In this document: in pieces, positions 52,382 to 62,923 of the stretch | How the letters are laid out: each line of letters opens with the position of its first letter | How positions within the stretch are numbered: position 1 is the first letter of the stretch | Assembly (NCBI GenBank): GCA_949987705.1 | Contig: OX465283.1 | Span: 132,334,101-132,398,100, forward strand | Length of the DNA: 64,000 nucleotides | Source of the DNA: Thereva unica | Taxonomy: Eukaryota; Arthropoda; Insecta; Diptera; Therevidae | Reading direction: 5' to 3' | Notes under the pieces: model-generated | The model's database searches: none | Told to the model about the DNA's origin: nothing | The model's input: the letters and a program-made list of their open reading frames with translations, nothing else | Made by a program: the position numbers and the translations under genes

Positions 52382-52687
52382 TGTGGCAGTCTTTCCCAGC
52401 ATCTATTGGAAATAATCCGAAACATCCGCAACTTGACCGGATTAGTAGCAGAAATAACTACTTGCTGCTACGACGTTTTAGTACTACATTTCGTAAGCTC
52501 ATTCAATCGAGGTTGCGCTGCGAATGAATTCAATCGATAGAGAGAAATAAATGAATTTGACAAATAAAGAATAAAAATAAAAATATAAATTTAGAAATAA
52601 AAGATTAACATCAAAATAATTAATTGACTTTTATTTCTCTTCCGCTCGCCTATGGTTGTGACACGGAGTAACAACCAGACAGCGACA
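52382..52687 (+). repeat. Gypsy 3' LTR
   Basis: 306 bp and, by eye, identical to the 5' LTR. The sequence after it (52692-52756) resumes the flank that is homologous to the region upstream of Nudix copy B (46245-46364). Confidence 0.93.
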
Positions 52688-52756
52688 GTTTGTTAAATTT
52701 TACGAATTAAAATTTGTTTATATTTTTATAAATTTGTAATTAGTATGTGCTTGGCA

Positions 52757-53360
52757 TAAATGGTAATTCAGTTAAATGTTTTTCTATTTAAGAGACGTCG
52801 TTAGAGTTGGAAACATACGGAAACTGTTAAACATTCAAAATCAAAATAATTAAGAAAGCGAACATATTTTTTACAAGGAAGTGTATTGATAAGAGTGTCT
52901 TACGGGGAGTAATGCCCAACCTGATGGCGGTTCCTCCGATATGACGACTTCTACATCTCACTCCGAATCTCCTACTAGTGATCTTCAGCGGTGACGGGAC
53001 GCTGTTAGTTCTGAATGCATGCTGGGCAATCTCTAGCGGAGAGGAAGATATCGAAGCAGTAGGTCAGTGAAAACACACTTTTTAAATCATATTAAGCGAA
53101 GATGTAAAGTTATCGGCCCATCTGCAGAATGTAGATATTCTATCATGTGAAGTGAAGCTCATGGAGGCTTTAAGCGCTTCGCTTCACATTACAGAAAAAA
53201 CGACTTTCAGCATAGGGGCCATCATATCAAGGGCTCCATTTGCAGTAGGTAGTTTTTGCATTTTAGCGATCTTCTCTGGACACCGGGCACCCTTGCATAA
53301 TTCTTTATCTTGATATGGAGGCTCTGTCGGAGGAGCTTTCCAACAATACTCATGGGACCT
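52757..53360. other. Non-coding stretch, end of the Nudix duplication flank
   Basis: Homology to the copy B upstream region fades after 52756. No gene was recognised up to the LINE fragment. Confidence 0.4.
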
Positions 53361-53364
53361 TTAT

Positions 53365-53650
53365 GGACAAAGATTGTATTCATCGGTTCGGATCCGGCTT
53401 TGAACACCAACCAGTTTGGTGAAGAGCGCCCGAAAAAAAGCATTAAACACAGAAATCGTTCTGGTTTACCTGTTTTGCCTGCGTCTAAATGTGAGCCCGC
53501 CCCAGGCGTTCCTTCTTGTGCGGCTAAAACATTATTGTGGCGTAGTAGAAAGGATGTCAGGACAATTACTGGTTTGATTACCGGGCACTACGCTCTGAAT
53601 TACTACTTATGGAAGATAGAAAGAGTGGACAATCTCATCTGGAGACTTTA
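53365..53650 (+). pseudogene. I/R1-like LINE C-terminal tail
   Basis: The plus frame reads IVFIGSDPALNTNQFG (about 53365), SRKDVRTITGLITGHYALNY (about 53540-53600) and LWKIERVDNLIW. This matches the type of the tail at 37505-37790 (FIGPEP, LITGNCVLNYHLWRIGS). Confidence 0.65.
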
Positions 53651-55370
53651 AACACCCGGAGCTAGTTTGCCGCAACGAACTCTTTCTTCCATTAGCTGAC
53701 AGAGAGCGAATATTTGACCAATGCATACTCGATTTGATCTAAATCCTGCTTGTTCTTTCCGGCTCGCTTGCTCTCGATGTTTCTGTGGTATGATTTTTGT
53801 AAATAATTTGCCGACGATTGAAAGGAGGCTAATACCGCGATAATTCTTGCATTCCAAACTGTGGCCTTTGTCATAATATAATTGGCGGAACGATCGCCAC
53901 GCCGGCGGGACACCATCCGAATGCCATATGTGCGTTATGAGGACGTGGAATTGTCGTGATAAGGCATTATCTCCGGTTTTGATAATTTCGGCGGTTACTT
54001 GATCTATTCTCGGCACTTTTTCACTTTTCCGTCTTCACCTCGATAATTATCGGTTCGGTATAGAGATGCGATGGCGGTTCGGGTGCTGGACCTCGTGGCG
54101 GATTGTGGTTATACCGCTGGTTAAAGAATTCTCTCCATCGCTGCAGGCGCCCAGGCGGAAAGGTCACGAAAGTTCCGTCAAATTTTTTGAAGTTGTCGTT
54201 TGTTGAAGTTGTTTTGCCGCCTAACCACCGGATTGCCTGGTAGAGCTTCCGATACTCGTAACTCGACGACGCTACTTCCATGTCGGTCGCAACGTTATTC
54301 GTACGCTTCTCATTCCGATTTTATTTTCTGTCGATCTTTTTTGTTCAATCGTTGGTATTTTTTAAATCGACGAGGTCCAGACAGCTGTCCGAGATCCAGG
54401 GCCGGATTTATATATTGCGGGGCCCCAAGCATAACTTCGTGATGGGGCCCCCCTACAATAACTACCGCCCCCTCCCCCCACACACACACAAAAGAAAAGT
54501 TTTAAAATGAGAAATCAGTTAAGTAAAATTGGAATATAAATTTTATTTAAATAAACTATATATTTCAACATCTTTGTGGGCTTAGTTCCGAGTTCTCTCT
54601 CTCTCCTCTCCCTTGTATCTGAAGACGAACCAATCAAAATATAAGAGGCGCGGGGCCCCCTGAGGGTAGGGGCCCCAAGCAATTGCTTGTTTTGCTTGTT
54701 GGTAAATCCGGCACTGCCGAGATCCATGGCTGCGTCCGTATACGGATAGGTGGACACAACTCCATTGCACACCCCGCAATGGACTCTGACAATTGCCTTT
54801 CTTTTATATCGATATCGTCCAGTATTGCGAGCGCTGCGAACTTGTTGGATAATACCATTTGAAACTCTCGCCCGATCTGTAATTTCGCAATCAGGCCCAC
54901 ACATTGCACGTACTTCTTTGAGCGTCGATCTTGCGTTGATCAAAACGTATTCTAACATCGCCGAGTCTTTGTCGGGTGGATTTCGCCAGGTGAGCTGGTG
55001 TTTGAGTTGATAGCGGAATATGCTGACAATCAAATTGTTTGACGCTGCGAAAGAAAGGAGGAGTAAGCCGTTGTCGTTAATTATTCCGTGTCCGAATTTG
55101 TCCATCGTTCCTTCCCAGCCGGATCGATCTGCACCCAAATGTGCATTAAAGTCCCGCGCGAGTATGAATAATTCGGTTCGAGGTATCGTATCCAGCGTCT
55201 GTTGAAGCTGATCGTCAAATTCGTTGTTGCTCGTGTTTGGACTGGTCTCGGTTGGTGCACCAACGTATACGATATTAGTCTTGATCACTGCACCGATGAT
55301 TATAACCATAAAACGCTCGGATAACGGTTGGAATGTGATAAAGCTGCTGGCAGCCCGTCCATCGACCATA
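53648..55370 (-). pseudogene. LINE 5' portion (endonuclease to RT start), split by a hAT MITE
   Basis: Minus frames give endonuclease (IVYVGAPTETSPNTSN, LILARDFNAHLGADRSGWEG, then TWRNPPDKDSAMLEYVLIN; 55370-54900). The linker follows a MITE (YRKLYQAIRWLGGK, LQRWREFFNQRYN at 54270-54110). RT motifs are IDQVTAEIIKTG, GISLLSIVGKL and AGFRSNRVCIGQIFALCQLM (54016-53650). This is the same family as 21431-22255, which holds the following RT part. Confidence 0.75.
54397..54716. mobile_element. 320-bp hAT-like MITE
   Basis: The termini are CAGGGCCGGATTTA and, inverted, CAGTGCCGGATTTA, with an exact 8-bp duplication CCGAGATC (54389-54396 and 54717-54724). Sub-terminal GGGGCCCC blocks face each other. 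It interrupts the LINE endonuclease-linker region. Confidence 0.9.
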
Positions 55371-55375
55371 AAGCG

Positions 55376-56295
55376 TCATCATTTCGGCGATTCATCCATG
55401 ACCCACCCACGCGATTATCTTCGTCTACTACCCTACGCGAACAGGCTCAATGCATTAAATCTCTTACCACTGTCATGTAGAATAAAGTTGCTTATCTCAT
55501 GGCTTAACTTTAAGTTGGTAACGCATTCCTTTAACTTTAAAAGGCCTAACTTTGGGGAGCTGTCATCTAAGCTGGCGTCGATTGATTTCAACAGTTTGCT
55601 TTCCGCAAATGAGTTGGATGTCGACGTGGCATGTTTTTATGTCGTACTTTATAAAGTCTTCGTTTCTTGCATTTCTTTGAGCCCCGAAAATTGCCCAGTT
55701 CATCTCCACCGTGATTCAATAATGAGCTGAAGCATTTAACAAACCAGAAGAATAGACTCTGGAGAACCTATAGAGAAAGGACTCTTCAAGGATTGCTATA
55801 ACAGCTTTCGTTAATCCTCTTTTGCTTTGTATCGAAAATATCTCAGCAGCATGAGGGACAAAGTGTATACCGACCCTAGAAACGTCTTCAAATTTGCCGG
55901 GAAGTACGCATTCGGCGTTAGAAAGGTTTACTCTATTATTATTTATTTATTATTCTTACCTTGGACTTTTTATACAGCAACCTCAAAGTGCAGTTTCTAT
56001 CAGATAGAATTAAGTTCCATGAGGATGACCAACAGACGGGAAACGTAAAATTGCTTAAGGAATATTCACATCGCACCGAGTATGGTAAGAACAGATGTTG
56101 TGCGGTGTTCAATACCTACAATCCTACTTCCCCCTCCATAAGCAAACAGTCTTTCAAAAGAAAATTGATACTCTGTTGTCACCCTAGTCCTGCACTAATC
56201 AATATAGCTTAAGTTATATTTATGTATTATGATAAGTGCAATGATGTAAATTAGTTTAAGTGTACCTTGTTTTGGCTTATGAAGAAATAAATAAA
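55376..56295 (+). pseudogene. Mosaic LINE remnant with A-rich 3' end
   Basis: Plus frames include YANRLNALNLLPLSCRIK (55430-55480, resembling an RT C-terminus), ELSSKLASIDFNSLLSANEL (about 55555, resembling the post-endonuclease linker), then RKYLSSMRDKVYTDPRNVFK (about 55835) and a 3' end with GAAATAAATAAA. Domain order is scrambled and frames are broken, so at least two pieces are joined. Confidence 0.5.
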
Positions 56296-56800
56296 TTTCA
56301 TGACAATCTGTCTTGTCCGAAGGAATTCGGAGCCAAAAACCGTCAACCACTGAACTATTAAGTAAAAACTAAAGGTGAATCCTTTGTAAGATCTCTAATG
56401 CATAATCTAGCATATATTTTGCTTTTAAAGGGTGAAAACTCAATTCATTATTGGGACAAACTAGCATTTCGCTGGCCTTTCTTCGAGATCCTTGCCCTGA
56501 GCTGCAATAAACCGTGGACATTAAGGTGTCTTGTCGCTTGAATTTTGATACAATGTAGATGATAAAAGAGAGGCTCCACCATGGACCATCATGAATTAGT
56601 TTTTCGAGACCAGTTAAGGGACGCGAAAACCTGTGTTTTCAACTTATATTTTGATACTGTCCTTTCGGGTGTTGTTAGTACGAACAGTATAAAATGTACT
56701 AATAGTACCATTAAGGAATAGCTTTCTCCATCTTCCCCATTTAGCCTAGATAAAACAGTGGATTTAGGTGCTTTCATACAATGAATCTCTTCGTAATATA
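56296..56800. other. Intergenic, nothing recognised
   Basis: No coding frame or repeat was identified. Confidence 0.4.
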
Positions 56801-57260
56801 AAGCCCGGTACTCACTTGTTGCAAATCGACGTTACGTATCCCCGTTCTCTAAAAATATTTCTAAAGAAATTGCAATGCTTCGTTTCGAAATGTGCGAGAA
56901 GATACAATACGAACCCGATCTCTCATTTAGCGGTTTTTCTCCGTCACATCAAAGGAATGATACTAGACGCTTTAGGAAGTATGTAGTGTGGACGGGCATG
57001 TGCCCATCCCGTTGCCTTGTTGCCGTTGCATCTTCCTCCACTGTTTAATGATCTTTGATAATAACGTGCGCACATCACTTCAAATAACCGACCAGATTAC
57101 CGTATCGCGCTTCCGCATCAATCATCATCATCAGGCTGGATGATTCGGAACGTAGTGATGAACTCGAAAAAATTGGGTTCCTGTTCTTTTCGTATCAATC
57201 AAAAATTGAAACGATACAGGGATACTATATGCTGGTTTGCAACAAGTGGGTACTAGGCTT
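56801..57260. mobile_element. 460-bp MITE
   Basis: The ends AAGCCCGGTACTCACTTGTT and, inverted, AAGCCTAGTACCCACTTGTT match at about 22 of 25 bases, including the following GCAAA. The interior has a GATGATTCGG-type second-level repeat but no ORF. The target duplication is unclear. Confidence 0.65.
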
Positions 57261-57449
57261 AAGAGGCCTTGTTAGCTACATAATAGTATAATAGAGTTAC
57301 CCCTTCTAGCTCAGAAGGTGCACTTCTCAGCAGGGCTGAGAAACATTTACCACTGCAGTCGTGGCTCAGCTGAGACATGCAAACATAAAATATTAGATAA
57401 CATAAGAGAACACAACACATCAAACAGAGAAGCATGCAAAAACAAAAAG

Positions 57450-58790
57450 GGAGTGGGGCAGGAAGTCACGCCAAATTGAGAAGCGTCCTTTTAAGGATAG
57501 CTTCACTACTTAGCAGGCAAAACACACTCCTATATTTGTTAGTATTTATGAGCATGCGATTAACCGGTTCGAACATGCCATAATTAGTATTAGAGGAATA
57601 AATGTGCAGGAGAGGATCACCTCTCAGGTTGTAGTTATTCACTCTAAAAGACGTGCGGCTTCTTAAGAAACCTGAGTCCACCTTATCATTCATCAGCGAC
57701 GCTAATGGAGAGAGCTTAAGTTAAGTAATTTAAGTCTGCTCTCATAAGGCGGAAGAATAAGTGGGTCATCCCACGGGAGATGGCTGAGTGCAAACCGGAC
57801 AAACTTCCTTTGAACCGATTCGATTCTACCAACATGGGAGGAGTAGTACGGAGACCATACCTGGGAGGCGTATTCAAGCAAAGGCCTAGCCAAGGATACG
57901 TACAAGTATTTAGTTATGAGAGGGTTGTTGAATTCCTTTGACCATCTTTTTATAAATCCCAGGACTGAATTGCCCTTGGAGGAGATATAATTGATGTGGG
58001 TGGAGAAATCCAACTTACTTTCTAGCCTTACCCCTAGATCGATTACAGAGTTAACGCGGGAGACCTTGTTGTTGAAAAAAGTATAGTCATAAATTATAAC
58101 ACCACGTTTCCTATTAAAAGTCATGATCTCGCATTTACTAATATTAAGGACCAGGTTGTTGTTGGAACACCAAGAATAGAAGGGGTTTAGGTCTTCTTGC
58201 AGAAGTTTGCAATCCTCTATACTCCTTATGTGGCGATACAGTTTCATGTCATCAGCATAAATAAGGATTTTACGGTGCCTTAACAGGGTAACAATATCGT
58301 CAATTGATAAAATAAAAAGAAGAGGGCCAAGATGACTGCCTTGCGGGACACCAGAGGACGCTTCGATGTTTTTAGATTTGACTCCTTGGAATAGAACCTG
58401 GTAGGTTCTGTCGGCTAGGTACGACTGGAACCATACTACAAGGGAATGCGGAAAGCCTAATTTCTTTAGTTTAAGAACTATAATAGAGTGAGAGAGCTTG
58501 TCGAAAGCCTTACTGAAGTCTGTATAAACACAGTCAGTTTGGCAACCAGTGACAAAGCCTCGAACTGTGTGTGAGGAGAACTCTAGTAAATTAGTAGTGG
58601 TGGAACGAGCTGCAAGAAATCCATGTTGGTTTGTTAAGATAAGTCTCTTGCAGATAGGGGCGATAGCAGAATAAATAATAGATTCGAAGAGTTTTGGTAT
58701 AGACGATAACTTCGCAATTGGCCTGTAATTAGAGATTTCGTTCTTACAGCCTTTTTTATGGACAGGTATTATAAAATTATATTGTTGGCT
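57450..58790 (-). pseudogene. LINE RT domain, CR1-like, mostly open
   Basis: The minus frame is open from about 58790 to 57702. It gives KLFESIIYSAIAPICKRLI, QHGFLAARSTTTNLLEF, YTDFSKAFDKLSHSIIVLKL, GVPQGSHLGPLLFILSIDD and the catalytic YADDMKL (about 58250), then NISKCEIMTFNRKR and PLLEYASQVWSPYYSSH. After a frameshift near 57700 the C-terminal SGFLRSRTSFRVNNYNLRGD follows (57690-57466). The endonuclease is missing, so it is a 5'-truncated copy. It is a different LINE family from the other copies here. Confidence 0.8.
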
Positions 58791-59597
58791 TTAGCAAAAG
58801 AAGTATCTACCAATTTATTGAATTACAAATATTGGTCCAACCACAAGGATCAAAAGGCTTCATTTCCGATTTCATGCCAATATATCTCCAGTAGAGTATA
58901 TTGCTTCGAATTTGCGTTGTGGGGACCTTATTAATAAATTCAATCTTTACTAATGTCTCATGTAAATATTAAGATTAATTAGCAGCATCGAATTTTCTAT
59001 TGTTTGTCCTGTTTCAGATTATTTTAAATGTCGAAGGCCCTATTTATTTGTCGTGAAGTTTGTTTGATGGTAGATACATTTCTTAGTATCGTAAATAGAA
59101 TTTCGTTACCTATTGCTAGGTATTAAAATTACTTCACCAAGTATCGTAGAAATAGTAATTACCAATAAGAATTTGTCTATCATAAAGCATCTAACCCAAA
59201 ATCCATAAAACATTACAAGTGCAGAACAGATTTGCTGATTTAATAAGGACTCTCTATACTTAATTGTTTTTTGTTTAGTCTTTAGTTCTTACCACATTTT
59301 CCAAGAATATTAAATATGAATGCACTCTGCCGTTACTTTAAAGGAGGTGGCGCAAAACCATCATGATTCCAATAATAAAGTAGACGCCCATTTACTTCCA
59401 TTCTGCTAAGCTGGGGCCATTCAAGAGTCATTCTGAAGTCAGTCTGGTGCCTGATAGTAAAAACAGCACCTGGAATTTGCAACCAGGTAAGTCGTGCATG
59501 AAATTTCATTGCAATAATTATGAGGCAGCCAATAGGTACTTGTAATTATCCCTGAATACAAGCAGATTTACGACTTTTTCCATAGCCATGCATACAT
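58791..59597. other. Non-coding stretch with one strong splice-donor motif
   Basis: Mostly A/T-rich. At 59484-59492 the sequence CCAGGTAAGT is a consensus splice donor after a less A/T-rich run (about 59390-59486). This could be a 5' UTR exon, but no matching coding exon was recognised. Confidence 0.3.
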
Positions 59598-59885
59598 ATG
59601 TATATGTATATAGAAGCAGCTATGATCATGGCTAAAGGAAAAATGGCTCCAGGTTCGTGTTGCCTTCAAAGTTTTCGCAAAGAGCGACTTTACGATAAAA
59701 CTTTTGAACTTTTTCTGGGTGCGCATTTACAAAGCCGCAGTCAGACTAGAGTTGTAAAAGGCTTTGCTTTAAAATGTTTTAGCCGATATCTTAATGAACA
59801 TATCTGGTGGCCTCGTGGATACATATTTCATTCGATTCAACGCAAAAACTATGAAACAATGAACAGGAGTACATGCACCTATTGA
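59598..59885 (+). CDS. Unidentified open frame, possible fragment
   Basis: A 95-codon frame (ATG at 59598, TGA at 59883-59885). The middle is coding-like: SFRKERLYDKTFELFLGAHL then VVKGFALKCFSRYLNEHIWW. No family is recognised and no signal peptide or membrane segment is evident. The start lies in a TATG repeat and is probably not genuine. It could be an exon or a decayed insertion. Together with 60241-60618 it forms a stretch not explained by any transposon family found here. Confidence 0.25.
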   Translation: MYMYIEAAMIMAKGKMAPGSCCLQSFRKERLYDKTFELFLGAHLQSRSQTRVVKGFALKCFSRYLNEHIWWPRGYIFHSIQRKNYETMNRSTCTY

Positions 59886-60240
59886 GGATCACTTTTTTTG
59901 CGGCTGCTGATTGGTAAGATTTACTGACTGAGTATCTAGCGCATAGAGGTTTATTCTAGTTAGGATAATGGATAAGAGTATAGAAGTACTTTAAAACTTT
60001 TATGTTTACATTTAGTGAACCTGCAACAAAAAGCCGAACTGCTATTATGTCATATTATTTAAAAGGGAGTACTGACTAACTAGTATCACATCCGTACCCA
60101 TCTCAGTTTTTTACTATAAAAACGAAGAAAGTAATCAGCAAGGCAATCTGCTTGCGTCAAGGTAATGCGCCGGCGCAACGTACTGGCTAAAAACGAGTGG
60201 CTGAACAGTTTATAACATAAAAGTTACCTGCGCGAATGAA

Positions 60241-60618
60241 ATATGGCTGCAAATCATAATCCCATGGAATAATTTATCTTTTCTGGTTGCATACGATAAA
60301 CTGAAGAAAATGGAGGGGAAAAAAGGTTTCCTGAAGTAAATTGCAGCAAAAGCAGAAGGAGATCCAAAAGATGTGCGGCTGGAAACGTTTTATAAGTTTA
60401 CCAACGTTTATAAACCCTGGGCGCCCATTAAGACTTTAATTACAGCGACCCGAGCGAAGGGCATTCGCGATAAATTAAGTTATAATCGCCCATTTGCCCT
60501 TTTTATGATCGGCAGGGATTTCTTTGGTAGTTATTACTTGGCTTGGCTTTGCGTTTATAAAATTTGCTTTCAAATTTTTATATGGTATAATTTTTGTGCC
60601 AATATTACGCCAATGTAG
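60241..60618 (+). CDS. Unidentified coding-like stretch
   Basis: The frame reads LSFLVAYDKLKKMEGKKGF, then after a TAA at about 60337 continues IAAKAEGDPKDVRLETFYKF, then NVYKPWAPIKTLITATRAKG and IRDKLSYNRPFALFMIGRD to a stop at 60618. Base and codon use between 60360 and 60500 (GCG, CGC, ACC) is less A/T-rich than the neighbours. No family was recognised. The in-frame stop suggests a broken gene or two pieces. Real coding origin is plausible but unproven. Confidence 0.3.
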
Positions 60619-60838
60619 ATCAGTATTCTCGATCAATCACGAGGATTGTTTTAAGGGGCAGTTTCAATGGTTTTTTTTTATCATGGCTTGACGAATTGAA
60701 TCTTAGTATTTGCGAGAATATTCGAATTACATTCATTCATACATACATTCGTAACATTTCTTTTGGTTGTCTTTCCAGTAAGTAATACATTTCAGTATTA
60801 CATTTCAAGTTCACAGTGGCCCAATAGGACGTACCTAC

Positions 60839-61861
60839 AAGAGATGCGCCGAATGTTCGGCCGAATATTCGTATTCGGCATATTCGGCGTGTTTTTTAAT
60901 GTTCGTATTCGGCCGAATATTCGGCTAAGTTTGCCGAATAATTACCGAATATTTAATTAGTATTATTTTACGAGTTACATATGTTAAAGAGGCTTTATTC
61001 TGCAACGGTACATAAGTAGTATTTGTAATTGAAACAAACACTTCTTTGTGTATCCATATTTATTTACAAAATCAAAAATTAAAAAAAAGAGGATCCACAC
61101 AACGAGTCGGCAAAAACGACACCGTTTTGAAACTCGTTTGCAACTGCTTCTGAACAACTGTTCTTGTCTGTTTTGTTCTAAGTAACGAGTGTATGATTCT
61201 GTGTCCTATGTCGAATGCGGCAATATAGAAAAAGTTGAATTCACGCAATACTTCGTCAAGTCGGATGTGAATACACAGACTTCTACATTGTCTGTCACCG
61301 AATACAACGCATGTACGCTTGGAAATGTCACCAGTTTCAGTTGCGTGGTTGCATTTGGACGTGTCAAAGTTTATTCAACAAAATCTTCGTGAGCACAGAA
61401 TACCGATTGATCAAAAATCAGTTGCGCTTGTGTGTGGACAAAAGTTTCATTTTGGCTGCAAACTGGTTGTGAGTTTGATAATGCTGAAACCAGTTTGAAA
61501 CTGGTGTTGCAAATCAGTCGACTCATGTGCGTAGGGTAAGGCCCTAATTTCACCAAAATGCATAGTATCTCCCCAAAATAGAGAAAAAGGCGGCAAATGA
61601 CGAAAAAACGCCTATTAAATACATATAGCCTTGTACATATTTCGTTAGGCAACCCACATTTGTTATCATATTTTTTATCATAGAAATTAATTTCATTGGG
61701 TTACTCGATCGGCGAAGGTCGTTCTTCTAAGGATTCTGTTCTATATATGAACCTGCTTACTGAACCGAATAATTCGGCCGAATGTTCGGTTCGGTACGTT
61801 TTTGACCGAATATTCGGCCGAATATTGGTATTCGGTTGAACCCATATTAGGCGCATCTCTA
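60839..61861. mobile_element. 1023-bp non-autonomous hAT-like element with CGAATATTCGG ends
   Basis: The termini AAGAGATGCGCC and, inverted, TAGAGATGCGCC are followed on both sides by dense ATTCGGCCGAATA palindromes. An exact 8-bp duplication GTACCTAC flanks it (60831-60838 and 61862-61869). The interior has no recognisable transposase; short open frames at 61189 and 61652 look spurious. Two TTTGAAACTNG phrases lie at about 61125 and 61494. Confidence 0.85.
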
Positions 61862-62208
61862 GTACCTACGTATATATTACAATTTCCCAGCGATTCCTTG
61901 TTTCTTTTAAAGAAGAGACTTCTACAATTTTATTTGAATAGGATATCTTTCAATTCAAATAAGTTCCATGTTTTTTCTGCAGACGGCGATCCCTTTGAAA
62001 ACTTCTTCATGTCAGTTGTTGTACATTTCGTGGCTTACTTCCGACCAGCCTCATGGATGTTGTACTTCAGGACGTCCATATGTTGTTAATCATTGGCGTT
62101 AATACAGGGTGTGCCGCAGGAGATTTAGGTTTTGAAATTTGAATATTTGTAAAATCCTTGCGCGGTGGAGCGGGAGAGGGATATATAGTTGTTGATGTTG
62201 TAACGGTC

Positions 62209-62400
62209 AGTTTTGCACGGAAATCCCTAAATATCTACTTGCCTCAAAATCACTGTGGGGAAGGAAATCGAGAAGTTGTTCGGAACAAAAAGGTAGGCGG
62301 GGAGAAAAAAAAATTGGAGAGAGTTTTTTGACGGCTGGATAAAGGAACGGAGAAAAATTTTTTCTTCGGGAACAAATATAAAATTTAGAAGATTTTTTTT
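62209..62400 (+). repeat. LTR-like dispersed repeat, copy 2
   Basis: Starts TGTAACGGTCAGTTTTGC and continues with AAATATCTACTT, ACTGTGGGGAAG, TCGAGAAGTT and GTAGGCGGGGAG, in the same order as the minus strand of 1654-1500. Similarity fades after about 62340. It is probably an LTR fragment. Confidence 0.5.
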
Positions 62401-62671
62401 TTAAACTAATTATGTATGTATGGTCAGATTATTAACCATACGAAATTGGATGAGTACCGTAAAAAGGAGAATAACTACGTACCTTTACAAGCCGATAAGG
62501 ACGATAAGGAAAACTCTGATGGAACGGTGGAAAGGTAATAGTGCAACTGTTGCTTACTATTCGTTTATATTGTTGCTATTGTCGGTATCGTGGTATTAGT
62601 TACTATCCTAAGACAGGAATGTATTTAGATAGGGAATTAGACATGAAGTTTTATTGTTGAATGGGTAGATA

Positions 62672-62921
62672 CAGTGAGCATCAATATAAAGTTAACACAA
62701 ATTCCCCTTTTTTATTTTGAGCCTTTTAGGGAGCCTCCAGGACCCCCTTAGAGGCAAATGCGAATTTTTAAATTATTTTTTAATTGTAGTAGAGACTGTT
62801 ACGAAGATTTTAAGGGGTCGTGTAGCCTCCTCCGATTTTTTTTGAGGAGGTAAAAACGTGGATTTTTTAGTGTATTTTTGTTGTTGAGCCTTTTGTGTTA
62901 ACTTTATATTGATGCTCACTG
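62672..62921. mobile_element. 250-bp Tc1/mariner-like MITE sharing a core with 42631-42865
   Basis: Near-perfect inverted ends of about 30 bp begin CAGTGAGCATCAATATAAAG, with TA flanking each side (62670-62671 and 62922-62923). The internal CTCCAGGACCCCCTTAGAGG to GTAGCCTCCTCC region (62735-62840) matches the MITE at 42631. Confidence 0.85.
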
Positions 62922-62923
62922 TA

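Larger units (their letters stand above)
47990..52687 (+). mobile_element. Complete Gypsy LTR retrotransposon, CsRn1-like
   Basis: 4698 bp with 306-bp LTRs that look identical and a 4-bp target duplication GTTT (47986-47989 and 52688-52691). Directly after the 5' LTR lies TTGGTGACCCCGA (48296-48308), whose TGGTGACCCCGA matches the complement of the 3' end of insect tRNA-Trp. A purine-rich AAGAAGGGGG tract precedes the 3' LTR. Gag has a CX2HX9CX3C motif. tRNA-Trp priming and this CHCC Gag motif are known hallmarks of the CsRn1 family. Both ORFs are open, so it may be active. Confidence 0.94.
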
